From contig CAVRQR010000008.1 in NCBI GenBank assembly GCA_963723495.1, positions 124,001 to 188,000 on the forward strand: a stretch of 64,000 bases of DNA. Direction: 5' to 3'. The position numbers and the translations under genes were made by a program. The stretch comes from Gp6-AA40 sp963723495. Its GTDB lineage: Bacteria; Acidobacteriota; Vicinamibacteria; Vicinamibacterales; UBA2999. The notes beneath the pieces are model-generated. The model had not been told where the DNA came from. It saw nothing but the letters and a program-made list of their open reading frames with translations, and did no database searches. Below are positions 45,638 to 54,927 of this stretch, one piece after another (position 1 is the first letter of the stretch; the number at the start of each line of letters is the position of its first letter).

Positions 45638-47371
45638 TTACGCGCGAAGCACGGCTTGATTGACTGCGGGAAGGCGCAACAGGAATGTCGACCGGTCGTC
45701 GTGCTCGCGCTCGAGGCTCCCGCCCAGCCATCCGAGAGTCCGCCCGTAAAGCGCCAGACGTCGCCGCCCAAACGCTTCCGGACTGACATTCGTGTCGGCT
45801 GAAAGCCGAAGGAGGACGTGGTCGGTTGTCGCCTCGGTGCCAAGCCGAATGCGCGTGACGCCCGCCGCAGCCATGCCTTCGATCAGGCTCGTGACAATGT
45901 CATCGAGGCGTTCGGCCGCGATGCCGGCGTCGGTGGGTTCGGGCGTGACCGTCACATCCATGGTCACGTGGCTGAGCGGCGAATGCGCGGCGAGACGACG
46001 TGTCAGCACGTCGAGAAACGAGCGCTGATCATCGGCCAAGGCCAATACCTCGGCGACGTCGACATCTGCCTGTGGTCCGACACGCGCCACGAGCTGCCGA
46101 ACGACGCTGTTCACGGAGCTCGGTGATTCAGCGCTCAAGAACTGCAGCCCGCGCACCACGCTGAGGAAGTCCGTCAGGCGGCGCTCGGCGCGGCCGACGA
46201 GCGACCGATCGAGTATCCGCTGCACATCGTCATTGGCGAGCGCCTGTTGTAACGATCTTGCCGCCTGGACGCCCTTCAGAACGACGGTCAGCTCGGGAAC
46301 CGCGCTGTCATTGAATGCCTCGGCGAATCTCCGGAACTCCGTGAGCGTGCGGTCGATACCCTCCACGTCGAACGCGACCGGCGCTCGTTCCGCCCCCTCT
46401 CCCTCGTCGACCAAGTAGTACGAGGCCGTGTACAGCCGCCCGGACAGGATCGTGAAGAGTGCCGACGCCTCCTCGAGGAGCTCATCGGTGTACTGCTTGA
46501 GGCCGGTGATCCGGCTCGCATTCATCGAGTCGACGGCCGTGAGATCGCGGGCTTCGTTCCGCATCAATCGAAGCCTCTGGCGCATTACGCTCGCCGACAC
46601 ACCATAGCCGTGTCCCGGACAGCAGATCGCAATGTCGCTCCCGTCGAGCAAATCATCCACGCCGTGAAGCGTGCGAATGAGCTCTTCGTGATTCCAGCCG
46701 TCGAGGCCACAGAGACCGGGATTCGCGGCAAAAGGGAGATCACCGAGGATCAGCAGCGTCCCGAGTCGGAGGGAGATGCTGCACGCCGTGTGACCCGGAG
46801 TGTGATAGATGTCGAGACACTCACCATCGCCCAGTGGAATCGATCGGTGCGCGAGTCCCGTATCCTTTGACGACGACACGGGCGCACCGGCAATCTCGAG
46901 GCGCCCACCTCGTGAGAACACCAATTCGCGCGCCTCGCGTGCGGCGTCAGCGGCAAACAAGCGGCCGTGGATTGGCGCGCTGCACACGTCTGGACGCCAC
47001 GGGTAGAGATAGGCAACGGTCAGTGCGCGATCGCCACGCTCCAGTGCGTGAGCCGCCGCATCGTGCGCCAGCCTTCGGACCTCCGTGCCAGGTGGGAGCG
47101 CCAGCCGGTCCGCCTCTTGAGAGTGGTCCTGATGGCAATGGGTGAGGAAGAGAAGAACCGGGCGATCGGTTACGGCCAGTCCGGCGGTCACGACCTCGCT
47201 GATTTGCCGGGTCTGCTCGGCACTCGCGCCGGGATCCACCACCAGGATGGCAGCCGGCGCAGACACGATGAAGCAGTTGGACGAGACGATGCTGGGTTTG
47301 GCAAGAATCGGAAAGATCTCGAGCGCGCGGCTTCCAGGCACCTTCTGCCAGGAGTTGGCATTCAGCAGCAT
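45638..47371 (-). CDS. Metallo-beta-lactamase-fold protein fused to degenerate GHKL-like domain
   Basis: 577 residues. Residues 15-260 form an MBL domain with the full metal set: THCHQDH (His78, His80, Asp82, His83), HTPGHT, LGDLPF and CPGHG. Residues 280-450 are helical. Residues about 450-577 resemble a histidine-kinase ATPase module: LDDIVTSLIEGMAAAGV sits where the N-box should be, and LALYGRTLGWLGGSLEREHDDRSTFLLRLP matches the usual end. The key Asn and the glycine-rich boxes are missing, so it probably cannot bind ATP. It might act as a sensor or scaffold. Separated by five bases from the binding protein. Confidence 0.85.
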   Translation of the reverse strand: MLLNANSWQKVPGSRALEIFPILAKPSIVSSNCFIVSAPAAILVVDPGASAEQTRQISEVVTAGLAVTDRPVLLFLTHCHQDHSQEADRLALPPGTEVRRLAHDAAAHALERGDRALTVAYLYPWRPDVCSAPIHGRLFAADAAREARELVFSRGGRLEIAGAPVSSSKDTGLAHRSIPLGDGECLDIYHTPGHTACSISLRLGTLLILGDLPFAANPGLCGLDGWNHEELIRTLHGVDDLLDGSDIAICCPGHGYGVSASVMRQRLRLMRNEARDLTAVDSMNASRITGLKQYTDELLEEASALFTILSGRLYTASYYLVDEGEGAERAPVAFDVEGIDRTLTEFRRFAEAFNDSAVPELTVVLKGVQAARSLQQALANDDVQRILDRSLVGRAERRLTDFLSVVRGLQFLSAESPSSVNSVVRQLVARVGPQADVDVAEVLALADDQRSFLDVLTRRLAAHSPLSHVTMDVTVTPEPTDAGIAAERLDDIVTSLIEGMAAAGVTRIRLGTEATTDHVLLRLSADTNVSPEAFGRRRLALYGRTLGWLGGSLEREHDDRSTFLLRLPAVNQAVLRA

Positions 47372-47405
47372 TCGCCAGCCCCGCTGCCTTCGACCCGGCG
47401 GACAG

Positions 47406-47720
47406 TCACGCGACTACGTCGATGAACAACGTGAAGCCCGCGATGCTCAACACGTTTTGGATATGAGGCGGGACGTGCGCGAGCTGCAGCCGTTCACCGC
47501 GTGTTCGGAGCGCCTTGGCAGCCAGCAGCAGGACTCGCAGCCCGGCGCTGCTCATGAAGGGAACGTTGGCGAGATCGAGGCAGACTCTAGCGCCCGGGTC
47601 CGAAGCCGCCGCAAGCAGCGGCTCTTGGAGGGATACCGCTGTGTGGCCGTCCACGGCGCCCGCTGCGTGGACGGTGATGATCCCGGGCAAACGTTCTATC
47701 GTGATGTCGAGGTCACTCAC
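47406..47720 (-). CDS. STAS-domain anti-sigma-factor antagonist
   Basis: 104 residues from the GTG at 47720. The STAS core is seen in ITVHAAGAVDGHTAVSLQEP and LDLANVPFMSSAGLRVLLLA. Ser58 in FMSSAG aligns with the phosphorylated Ser of SpoIIAA; the preceding Asp is Ser. It should be phosphorylated by the RsbW-like kinase and dephosphorylated by the RsbU-like phosphatase of the same operon. It is the first gene, 34 bases before the MBL gene. Confidence 0.9.
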   Translation of the reverse strand: MSDLDITIERLPGIITVHAAGAVDGHTAVSLQEPLLAAASDPGARVCLDLANVPFMSSAGLRVLLLAAKALRTRGERLQLAHVPPHIQNVLSIAGFTLFIDVVA

Positions 47721-48015
47721 TGCCGATTTGATTGATCTTCAGCCCCTCTCGAGACGTTCCGCGTGCGGCGCGCTGATGATACCACGCGCCCCCAAGGATT
47801 TTCCCATCCAGATTGTGCTGGCACGTGCTCGGGACGGCAGATCGGTTTCAACTTCTGCGCGCCACTGCCTCAGGGAGCCGTACGATATCCGCCCGGTCGT
47901 TGTCGACCTGCGTCGAGGCGACGCGAGGAGCCCTGACTGGAAGCTTCTCAGTCCACTTGCTCGCTGCGGTGATGACAACGGCTCTCCCGCTACGTTATCG
48001 ATGGTTGTCTCGGCT

Positions 48016-48379
48016 CTATCGTGTCGGCCTCAATCGCAGGATGTTCAGCTCGTTTGAGGTGCCTAGTCGAACGCGAGACATGAATGTCCCGGCCCCTTGC
48101 GACACGAAGACCTGCAGAGGGCCTCGGTGATGCAGGCCGTGAGTGAAGGGAAAAATCGCCGTGGCGACGAGCGTGCCTGGGGAAGAACTGCCCGCCGTGT
48201 GTGTGGCCCGCAATCATCAAATCGATTCCGTTCGCGGCTGCATACTGAGCGCCTGCCGGACTGTGGTGCAGGAGCACCGACGGCATGCCGTCCTTCAGGT
48301 GGAGCGACGCCAGCACGGACTTGATCGTGCGTGAGTCGTCGGACGGATGCAGGTCGAAGGTGTCTTCATCGGCGTTCAT
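48016..48379 (-). pseudogene. Metallophosphoesterase fragment
   Basis: The C-terminal third of a YaeI/YkuE-type calcineurin-like phosphoesterase: SVLLHHSPAGAQYAAANGID and LMIAGHTHGGQFFP (GHTHGGQ is the metal/phosphate motif). A frameshift near 48185-48190 moves the end to another frame (GLHHRGPLQVFVSQGAGTF), which stops at 48016. The 5' part is cut exactly at the 69-bp repeat at 48380. Confidence 0.8.
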
Positions 48380-48448
48380 GACGATAGGAACGATTAGGGT
48401 CGTTTTCAGAAGATCGGTTATGCGACGGGCCGCCCTTCCCCTCCGGCA
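48380..48448. repeat. 69-bp direct repeat, copy 1
   Basis: Identical over 69 bases to 50614-50682, in the same orientation. It starts GACGATAGGAACGATTAGGG and ends CTTCCCCTCCGGCA. The left flank is the cut metallophosphoesterase; the right flank is the viroplasmin fragment. Between the copies lies foreign-looking DNA. Confidence 0.9.
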
Positions 48449-48639
48449 CAGCGTTGTCTTTTTTTGCGCACACTGATCGGGCCGCTCCCCGCACGGAATG
48501 CCTGCTCCGCTTCCGCTCTTGTTAGAAAGGACTTGTAGCGCGCCCCCGGGTGTTTATCAATCGATTGATGTGCGGTGGGACAGTCGGTAAACACTCCCGT
48601 TTGCCGTCCGGACCATACTACGTAATATTGTTTTGCCAT
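48418..48639 (-). pseudogene. Viroplasmin / RNase H1 N-terminal domain fragment
   Basis: From the ATG at 48639: MAKQYYVVWSGRQTGVF and the segment HPGARYKSFLTRAEAEQAF. This is the caulimovirus-viroplasmin domain found at the N-terminus of RNase H1. In full-length proteins it binds RNA-DNA hybrids ahead of the nuclease domain. Here it runs into the 69-bp repeat and stops there, so the nuclease part is missing. Confidence 0.8.
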
Positions 48640-48799
48640 GGGTCTAATGTACTGACATCGCGAGAGTTTAGGAACACGCGTATTGAAACCGTCACGCGTG
48701 CACTAGGTTATTTGAATTTCCTGGTATCGTTGCCACAACGAACCCAGCGGGCTCTGAGCACGATGAACAATAATCCTGAATCGCAGTTAGTTCGAGCGG

Positions 48800-49300
48800 T
48801 TGTAGGTTGTGGTTGTGATTGGTTTGTTATTCGATATGTTGCAGCTTGCCGTGTTGTTTTGTATCGACGAGAAGACGGCGATTCGAGCGCTCGAACGGTT
48901 AGACCAGGTGATATAGTTGTCGACAGGACGCGCCGAACGGCACGGTTTCGAGTACGTCGGCACGGGACGTTGTCGATCTATGCGGCGCTCAATACGCAGA
49001 CGGGCGAAGTCGTACGCCGCATCGCCGCGCGTCACACCAGTGCGTAATTAGTTAGTTTTTTGTAGATGTTTTTCGAGAAGAAGATAAGAAGGTGAGAGAT
49101 GAAAATAATAGTGGAAAATATATAGGAAAAAAAAAAGAAGAAGGTATGAAAGATTATTGGTGGAGAAATAGTATGTATATATATAATAAAAGATGATGTA
49201 TTAGTATTGGCTAAATCAAGTAGAACCTGGTTCTCCAAGATCGAGCGCGATGAGAAGGCGCGGGGCATCATCATCTGCGTGAAAGACCTGCGTAAAAACT
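48800..49300 (+). pseudogene. IS630-family transposase, degraded
   Basis: Recognisable DDE pieces occur in shifting frames. They are FCIDEKTAIRALERLDQV (first Asp), then RHGTLSIYAALNTQTGEVV, then WLNQVE with the last acidic residue, then TWFSKIERDEKARGI. In-frame stops and base losses break the gene. The centre (49044-49210) is almost devoid of C. Translating it with the expected spacing still lines up with the family middle (ENI-KKKKKV for DNLSAHKTKKV). The N-terminal third is not recognisable. Confidence 0.75.
49044..49210. other. C-depleted, A-rich tract inside the IS630 transposase
   Basis: 167 bases contain a single C (49074); 49075-49210 (136 bases) contain none. G remains common. The tract lies exactly where the transposase centre should be, and reads as if each C were A, T or another base. 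Either a sequencing or consensus artefact or an unusual mutational process. Confidence 0.85.
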
Positions 49301-50595
49301 AGGCGTACGACAACTCGCCGCTTCGATATTCAACTACACCGTAGGGAGCGGAATTTTTGTCTTGCCCGCGGTAGCGGTGGCACAACTTGGCACCGCCGCT
49401 CCTCTTGCCTATCTCGTGTGCATGGTAGTGATGATATTGGTCTTGCTATGCTTTGCTGAAGCCGGTAGCCGTGTCGCACAAACCGGCGGCCCGTATGCCT
49501 ACGTGGAAACAGCGTTGGGCCCGTTTGCTGGCTTTGTCGCTGGCGTTATGTTGTTACTGACGGGAATTTCTGCGGGCGCTGCCGTGGCGTCGGTGTTTGC
49601 CAAGTCAGTGACGGCCCTCATACCTGCCGCGCCCACTTGGCTGTCTCCCATCATCATTGTCGTGACAATTGCGTTGCTGATGATTGCCAATTTGCGCGGC
49701 GTACAAAGAAGCGCTCGCTTACTCGAAGGCATTACGCTAGCAAAGGTTCTTCCATTGATTGCCTTTGTGGTCATCGGCGTTGCTTTCATCACGCCCAGTA
49801 ATTTGAATTGGGACACAACGCCTGCCATTGGGGCGGTGATGAGCACTGCTGGCATCGTGATTTTTGCTTTCTCCGGTATTGAATCGGCGCTTGCGCCAAG
49901 TGGCGAGGTTCGCAATCCGTCGCGTACCATTCCTCTCGCTTCGTTTATTGCGCTGGGTGCTGCCACCGCACTGTATTTGGCAATTCAATGGGTCGCGCTG
50001 GGCATCGAAGGGCTGGCACTCGGAAACGAGAAGGTCACACCGCTTGCCGCTGCGGCACACTCCGTCGCTGGCCCGCTTGGCCGTACCGTCATGATCGTGG
50101 GCGCGACGATTTCGATGCTGGGATATCTAAGTGCAAATGTTCTTTCCGTGCCGCGATCTTGGTACACATTGGGTCGCGACGGCTTTTTGCCGCGACAAGT
50201 AAGCTCCGTACATAGCGAGTACCGCACGCCTCATGTCGCCATTATCTTGCACGGTGTGATACTTGGGGCGCTGGCACTGTCGGGTATTTTTCAGCAACTA
50301 GCGGTGTTTGCAAATCTCACCGCGTTTGTTCTGTACATTCTCTGCGCCATTGCAGTCTGGCAATTGCGCAGGCGCAACGTACACGGGTACTGAAGAACCG
50401 TTTCTCATTCCCGGCGGACCGCTTATCCCAGTTGCGGCCGTGATTACCAATGTTTGGTTGATCTATTCCACTGCCACGCGTAGCGACGCGATCGGCATGG
50501 CATTGATTCTTGCGATTTCGATACTGCTCTACTTCGTGCGTGTGGTGCGATTGCGCCGCACCAAAGCCTCTAGTCTCATAGAGGTGGGCTCGTAG
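49301..50595 (+). pseudogene. APC-superfamily amino-acid permease, 5'-truncated and frameshifted
   Basis: Begins in frame as LGVRQLAASIFNYTVGSGIF, the first helix of an APC transporter, but without a start codon because IS630 DNA lies directly upstream. About ten hydrophobic helices follow, with FAFSGIESALAPSGEVRNPS typical of the family (helix 6 region). Near 50385 a one-base shift moves the end to a second frame (TGTEEPFLIPGGPLIPVAAV), which stops at 50595. Codon choice (many ATT, CGT, TTG, GCT) and lower GC differ clearly from the host genes, so the DNA is foreign. Confidence 0.85.
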
Positions 50596-50613
50596 AGATT
50601 GTCCTATTGCAAA

Positions 50614-50682
50614 GACGATAGGAACGATTAGGGTCGTTTTCAGAAGATCGGTTATGCGACGGGCCGCCCTTCCCCTCCGGCA
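50614..50682. repeat. 69-bp direct repeat, copy 2
   Basis: Second copy of the 48380-48448 repeat. Its left flank is the end of the foreign permease segment; its right flank is the IS91-like transposase fragment. The repeat may be the terminal part of an IS91-type element left after deletion of the transposase body. Confidence 0.9.
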
Positions 50683-50985
50683 GGCCGTCTCGTTCGTAAA
50701 CGTGAGCCGCCTCCGCCCGGAACGTCTCGAAGTGATCGCGCACCACCTGGTAGAGCACGCCCTGATCTCTCGGCGAATACGCAGACGAGGGACGACCCGC
50801 CACGTGCCCCGTCGTCGCGAACCGCGCGCCAGTGGCGACACAACGCGAGTGGCACAGGAATCCACACGATCCGCCTTTGGCGAGCCCTGATCAGTGCTGG
50901 TCCTGCGTACGGCGATCGGCGCCGAGATCGCAGCATTTGCCGCATGGCGGCCGGGCTCCGCCCGGCGCACAGCGTCAGCAAAGAC
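50683..50985 (-). mobile_element. IS91-like element remnant (transposase N-terminus)
   Basis: A minus-strand frame from 50803 reads YSPRDQGVLYQVVRDHFETF and AAHVYERDGLP, the N-terminus of IS91-family transposases, before running into the 69-bp repeat. The upstream block to about 50985, with CCGGGCGGAGCCCGG, resembles an origin end of such an element. The zinc-binding, HUH-type core and Tyr motifs are missing. These elements move by rolling circle and can carry neighbouring DNA. Confidence 0.6.
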
Positions 50986-50999
50986 GGGGTGATGGGTGA

Positions 51000-52337
51000 T
51001 TAGGAGAGTGAGAGCGGCTCCAGAATTCGCCCGTTGCTGTCGCCGAACTTCTCGAGTCGGACGCCGCCGGCATCCATGATCGTCAAGAGCAGGTTGGCCA
51101 TCGGCGTGTCGAGCTTGTACTGGAGGTGGCGCCCCATCTTGAACGTGCCGCCGAGGCCGCCAGCCATCAACGTCGGCAGATCCGAGTGGCGGTGCATGTT
51201 GCCGTCGCCCATGCCGCCGCCGTAGAGCAGCAGCGACTGGTCGAGGACGGAGCCGTCGCCCTCTTTCATCGACTGCAGCTTCTCGAGGAAGTAGGCGAAG
51301 AGCTGAGACTGATACAGATCGATGCGTGCCTTCTTCGCAATCAGCTGCGGGTCGTTGCGATGGTGCGACACGCCGTGATGCTGCTCGGGCACGCCGATGC
51401 TCGGGAACGTCATCGTGCTCAGCTCGCGCGACATGATCATGCTGAACACGCGCGTGATGTCGGCCTGGAAAGCCAGCGCCTGCAGGTCGAACATCAGCTT
51501 GGTGTGCGCGTCGAACGAGGACGGAATATCGGTGGGCCGCTCCGGCAGCTCGATGTCCACCGGCTGCGATTCGGAGTTCTGGATGCGCTGCTCGACCTCG
51601 CGCACGGAGTCGAGATACTCGTGCAGCTTGGCCTTGTCGCCCCGCCCGAGACTGTTCGCCACGCGGTTCGCTTCCTCGCGGACGGAGTCGAGGATGCTCC
51701 CCTCCGACTGACTGCGCAACTGGCGCGCTTCCGCGCTGCCGCCGTCGCCGAACAGACGTTCAAACAGGATCCGCGGATGCGACTCGGTGTTGTTGGGCGT
51801 CGTCTCGTTGCGCCACGAGACGGTGTTCACATAGAAACAGTCGCCTGAGTCACACGAGCCCTGCGTCGGGAAATCGACCGACATCTCGATCGACGGAATG
51901 CGCGACGTCTTGCCGATCTCGCGCACCAGCAGCTGATCGACGGTCGTCGCCAGCTTCACTTCGACGTCCGGTCGTGTGCGGTCGTAGGCGTGCACGCCGG
52001 TCAGCCACACCGCCGACGCGCGCGGATGATCGCCTGTGCCGTCGCCGAAGGTATCGGCCTGCAGGTGCGAGAGGCCGCTGAGGACCGTGATCTTGTCGCG
52101 CAGGCTCGCGAACGGCGACAGCGTCGGCGTCAGCTCGAATCCGGATCCCGTCGTCGCCGGCGTCCACAGGTTCTGGATGACGCCGTTGGCGATGTACACG
52201 AAGCCGAAGCGCGGCGTCGGTTTGAGGGCGCGCGCCGAGAGCGCCGGGACCATCGCGTCGAGAAATGGCAGTGCGATCGTCGTGCCCATGGCACGCAGGA
52301 ACGTCCGCCGCGGCAGCGTCTTCTTGGTGACGAACAT
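51000..52337 (-). CDS. DUF1552 protein
   Basis: 445 residues from the ATG at 52337; a GTG just before it is also possible. The start TKKTLPRRTFLRAMGTTIAL is a Tat-type signal (RRTFLRA) with a hydrophobic stretch. The body is typical of DUF1552, a family frequent in Planctomycetota and Acidobacteriota and nearly always next to a DUF1592 gene. The ATG overlaps the DUF1592 stop (TGATG). Function unknown; a link to envelope redox or degradation of polymers has been guessed from the haem-bearing partner. A truncated paralogue lies at 40117-40945. Confidence 0.92.
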   Translation of the reverse strand: MFVTKKTLPRRTFLRAMGTTIALPFLDAMVPALSARALKPTPRFGFVYIANGVIQNLWTPATTGSGFELTPTLSPFASLRDKITVLSGLSHLQADTFGDGTGDHPRASAVWLTGVHAYDRTRPDVEVKLATTVDQLLVREIGKTSRIPSIEMSVDFPTQGSCDSGDCFYVNTVSWRNETTPNNTESHPRILFERLFGDGGSAEARQLRSQSEGSILDSVREEANRVANSLGRGDKAKLHEYLDSVREVEQRIQNSESQPVDIELPERPTDIPSSFDAHTKLMFDLQALAFQADITRVFSMIMSRELSTMTFPSIGVPEQHHGVSHHRNDPQLIAKKARIDLYQSQLFAYFLEKLQSMKEGDGSVLDQSLLLYGGGMGDGNMHRHSDLPTLMAGGLGGTFKMGRHLQYKLDTPMANLLLTIMDAGGVRLEKFGDSNGRILEPLSLS

Positions 52338-54846
52338 CACTCGCCTCCGGCCTCTCGCATCTGGAACGGACGGCTCTTCACGATCCCGAGCACCAGCGAC
52401 GCCAGTGTATGGTTCGCCGGCTCTGCGTCGCGCATCACGGCGCGCACGGTGGGCGCGTCATAGTATTGCAGGTTGCGGCCGATCGCGTACATCAGCAGCC
52501 GCTCCGCGACCGTGCCGACGAACTGCTCGGGCTGGCGCAGCAGTTCCTTTTTCAAGCCAGGAATTCCCTCGAATTTCGTTCCTTCCGGGAAAACGCCGGA
52601 GGCGTCGATCGGCTGCTGGCCGTCGCGCTCGCGCCATCGCCCGACGGCGTCGAAGTTTTCCATCGCGAAGCCAATCGGGTCCATCCGCGCGTGGCAGCCG
52701 GCGCACGCCGGGGCCGCGCGGTGCTGGATCATCGCCTCGCGGAGCGTCAGCGGCTTGCCCGGGGCAGTCTCCGTTTTCAGTGATGGCACGTCGGCGGGCG
52801 GAGGCGGCGGCGCCGCCGACAGCAGGTTCTCCAGCACCCACTTGCCGCGAAGAACCGGCGAGGTGCGCGTCGAGTACGAGGTGATCGTCAGCACGCTCCC
52901 CTGCCCCAGCAATCCGCCGCGAACGCTCCCGTCCGGGAACGTGACGCGACGGAAGTAGCTTCCCTTGATGTTCGGCACGCCGTAGTGCCGCGCCAGCCGT
53001 TCGTTCAGGAAGGTGTAGTTCGCGCGCAACAGGTCGAGGACGCTGCGGTTCTCCCTGAACACGCTGCCGATGAACAGCTCCGTCTCGCGCTGCATCGCGG
53101 TACGGAGTGTTTCGTCGAAGTCGGCGAACAGGATCTCGTCGGGCTGCTTCGTCGCGATGTCCCGCAGGTACAACCACTGCGCCGCGAAATTGGTGACCAG
53201 CGATTCAGAGCGCGGATCCGCCAGCATGCGGCGCACCTGCTGCTCCAGCACCTTCGGATCTTTCAGCCGCCCGGCCGCCGCCGCGTCGAGCAGCTCGTCG
53301 TCTGGGATGCTGCTCCAGATAAAGAACGAAAGCCGCGAGGCGAGCTCGAGGTCGGAGACGCGATACGCCGTGCCGGCCACGACGTTCGCAGGCTCGCGCT
53401 CGATGCGGAACAGGAATTGTGAGCTCACCAGCAGCCGCTCGAGCGCCTTCTGGATCCCGAGATCGAAGCTGCCCTCTTTACGACCTCGTTCGTAAAACGG
53501 CAGGAGGTCCCTGACGTCCGTCTCATTCGACGGGCGGCGATACGCCCGGCGCGCGAGCGTGGAGAGAATGCGGCGCGCGCACGGACAGTTCCTCCGCCGC
53601 GGTAGGCGGGCCGACAGACGAAGATGCGGCGCCGGCTCGGCGAATCGCCGCCGCCGGTGGCGTTGTACGGTCCGCTGATCGTGACGCTGTTGATCGCCGG
53701 CTGCGTGCCGCGGCTCCGCATCCGCGGCCGCAGCGTCGCCTCGTCACGCGCTTCGGTGCGCTGCACGAACGCGACGCCAATCAGCTTGGGGCCGGCCTTC
53801 AGCGTGAGCGGAAACTCCAGCGGGCTTGGCGCGGCGCCTCGACCCCGACCACCTGCGCGTCCGCCGCCTGCACCTGCTGCGCCCACTGAACCTGCGTCCA
53901 CCGGCCCCGCGCCTCTGCCCGGCACTGCCGGTCGATCAACCGAGGGAGGCGTGGGATCGGGATCTGCCGGATCGGGCTGACCGGGCGGCGCATCTACGGC
54001 AGGAGCGCCGCGTTCGCCGCCGCCGAGCGATCGCAGTGCGACGCGTTCGCCATCAACCAGGATCTCCAGGTCGTGGCCCTGCGCGGCGCCCACATCCACC
54101 CTGACGATGTACGTGCCGTCTACGGGGAACTCGCTCCGTACCGCGATGCCGCCGCGGGTCCCGAATGGCAGTTCGTCAACGCGCTCGTCCTGCGGATGTT
54201 CAGGGTCGAGGCGATGGATGTTCACCATCACCGGCATCGCCGGATCGCCAATCGCCAGGCGGCTGATTTTCCGCGCTGCGTCGAGATACCGCTCCATGTT
54301 GCTTGGCGACATGAACAGCAGGTCGGCGATGTTGTCGAAGCCGCTGCTGATGTTGTCCGGGGGCAGCAGGTAATCGATGCTGACCTCACGCGGCAGCGAT
54401 TCGAGGGCGAGGAGATCGCGGACGGCGTTTCGATATTCAGTACGGCTGAGGCGATGCGTCAGCGGCAGCTTGCCGAGATGTGGACGCGCGGCTTCGGCGC
54501 GGTCCAACTCGGTTTCGAGAAACGTGGCCACGCGGCCATAACTCGCGGCATCCGGACGCGGCGCACCCGGTGGCGGCATCGATTGCGTCCGCAGCTTGCG
54601 AACGACCTTCTCCCAACGATCCGCGCCCGAACTCACGTTCGTCACCCCAGCCGGATCGATGACCAGGCCGCCGCTCTTCATCCGCTCGCTGTGGCAGCCG
54701 GCGCAATACTGCTTCAGGACAGCGGCAGACGACGTGGCCGCGGTGACAGCCGGTGACGCGGCTGGCGCCTGTGCCACGGGCCTGGCAGTGGCAACGGCGA
54801 GCGCAAAGCTAAGCGCGGCAACCCCGAGCAAACCTCTGTAGGACAT
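52337..54846 (-). CDS. DUF1592/DUF1587/DUF1588/DUF1585 cytochrome-like protein (two frameshifts)
   Basis: About 836 residues from the ATG at 54846 (MSYRGLLGVAAL, a Sec signal). A c-type haem motif is seen near residue 48 (YCAGCHSERM). Next come DUF1587 (LPLTHRLSRTEYRNAVRDLL), a Gly/Pro-rich linker (about 300-350), DUF1592 and DUF1588 (IWSSIPDDELLDAAAAGRL), and DUF1585 at the end. A second CxxCH (CAGCHARMDPIGF) lies near the C-terminus. Single-base shifts near 53610 and 53570-53580 divide the assembled frame; correcting both gives RPPTAAEELSVRARRILSTL, then RPSNETDVRDLLPFYERG. It is secreted and probably electron-carrying; the partner is DUF1552. Confidence 0.87.
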
Positions 54847-54883
54847 TCGAATACGGGGGTATATTACCGCCGGGTACCACGAA

Positions 54884-54925
54884 GGGCACAAGAAGAGACT
54901 GAAGGACACGAAGAAGGACGGCCGC
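54884..54925. repeat. Short-period repeat (CACGAAG type)
   Basis: In the 81 bases between the divergent DUF1592 and ankyrin genes the plus strand reads CCACGAAGGGCACAAGAAG and then GGACACGAAGAAGGAC. The unit is a degenerate CACGAAGG/ACACGAAG repeat, like the left arm of the 8561-8681 element. It sits where both promoters must be. Confidence 0.7.
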
Positions 54926-54927
54926 AG

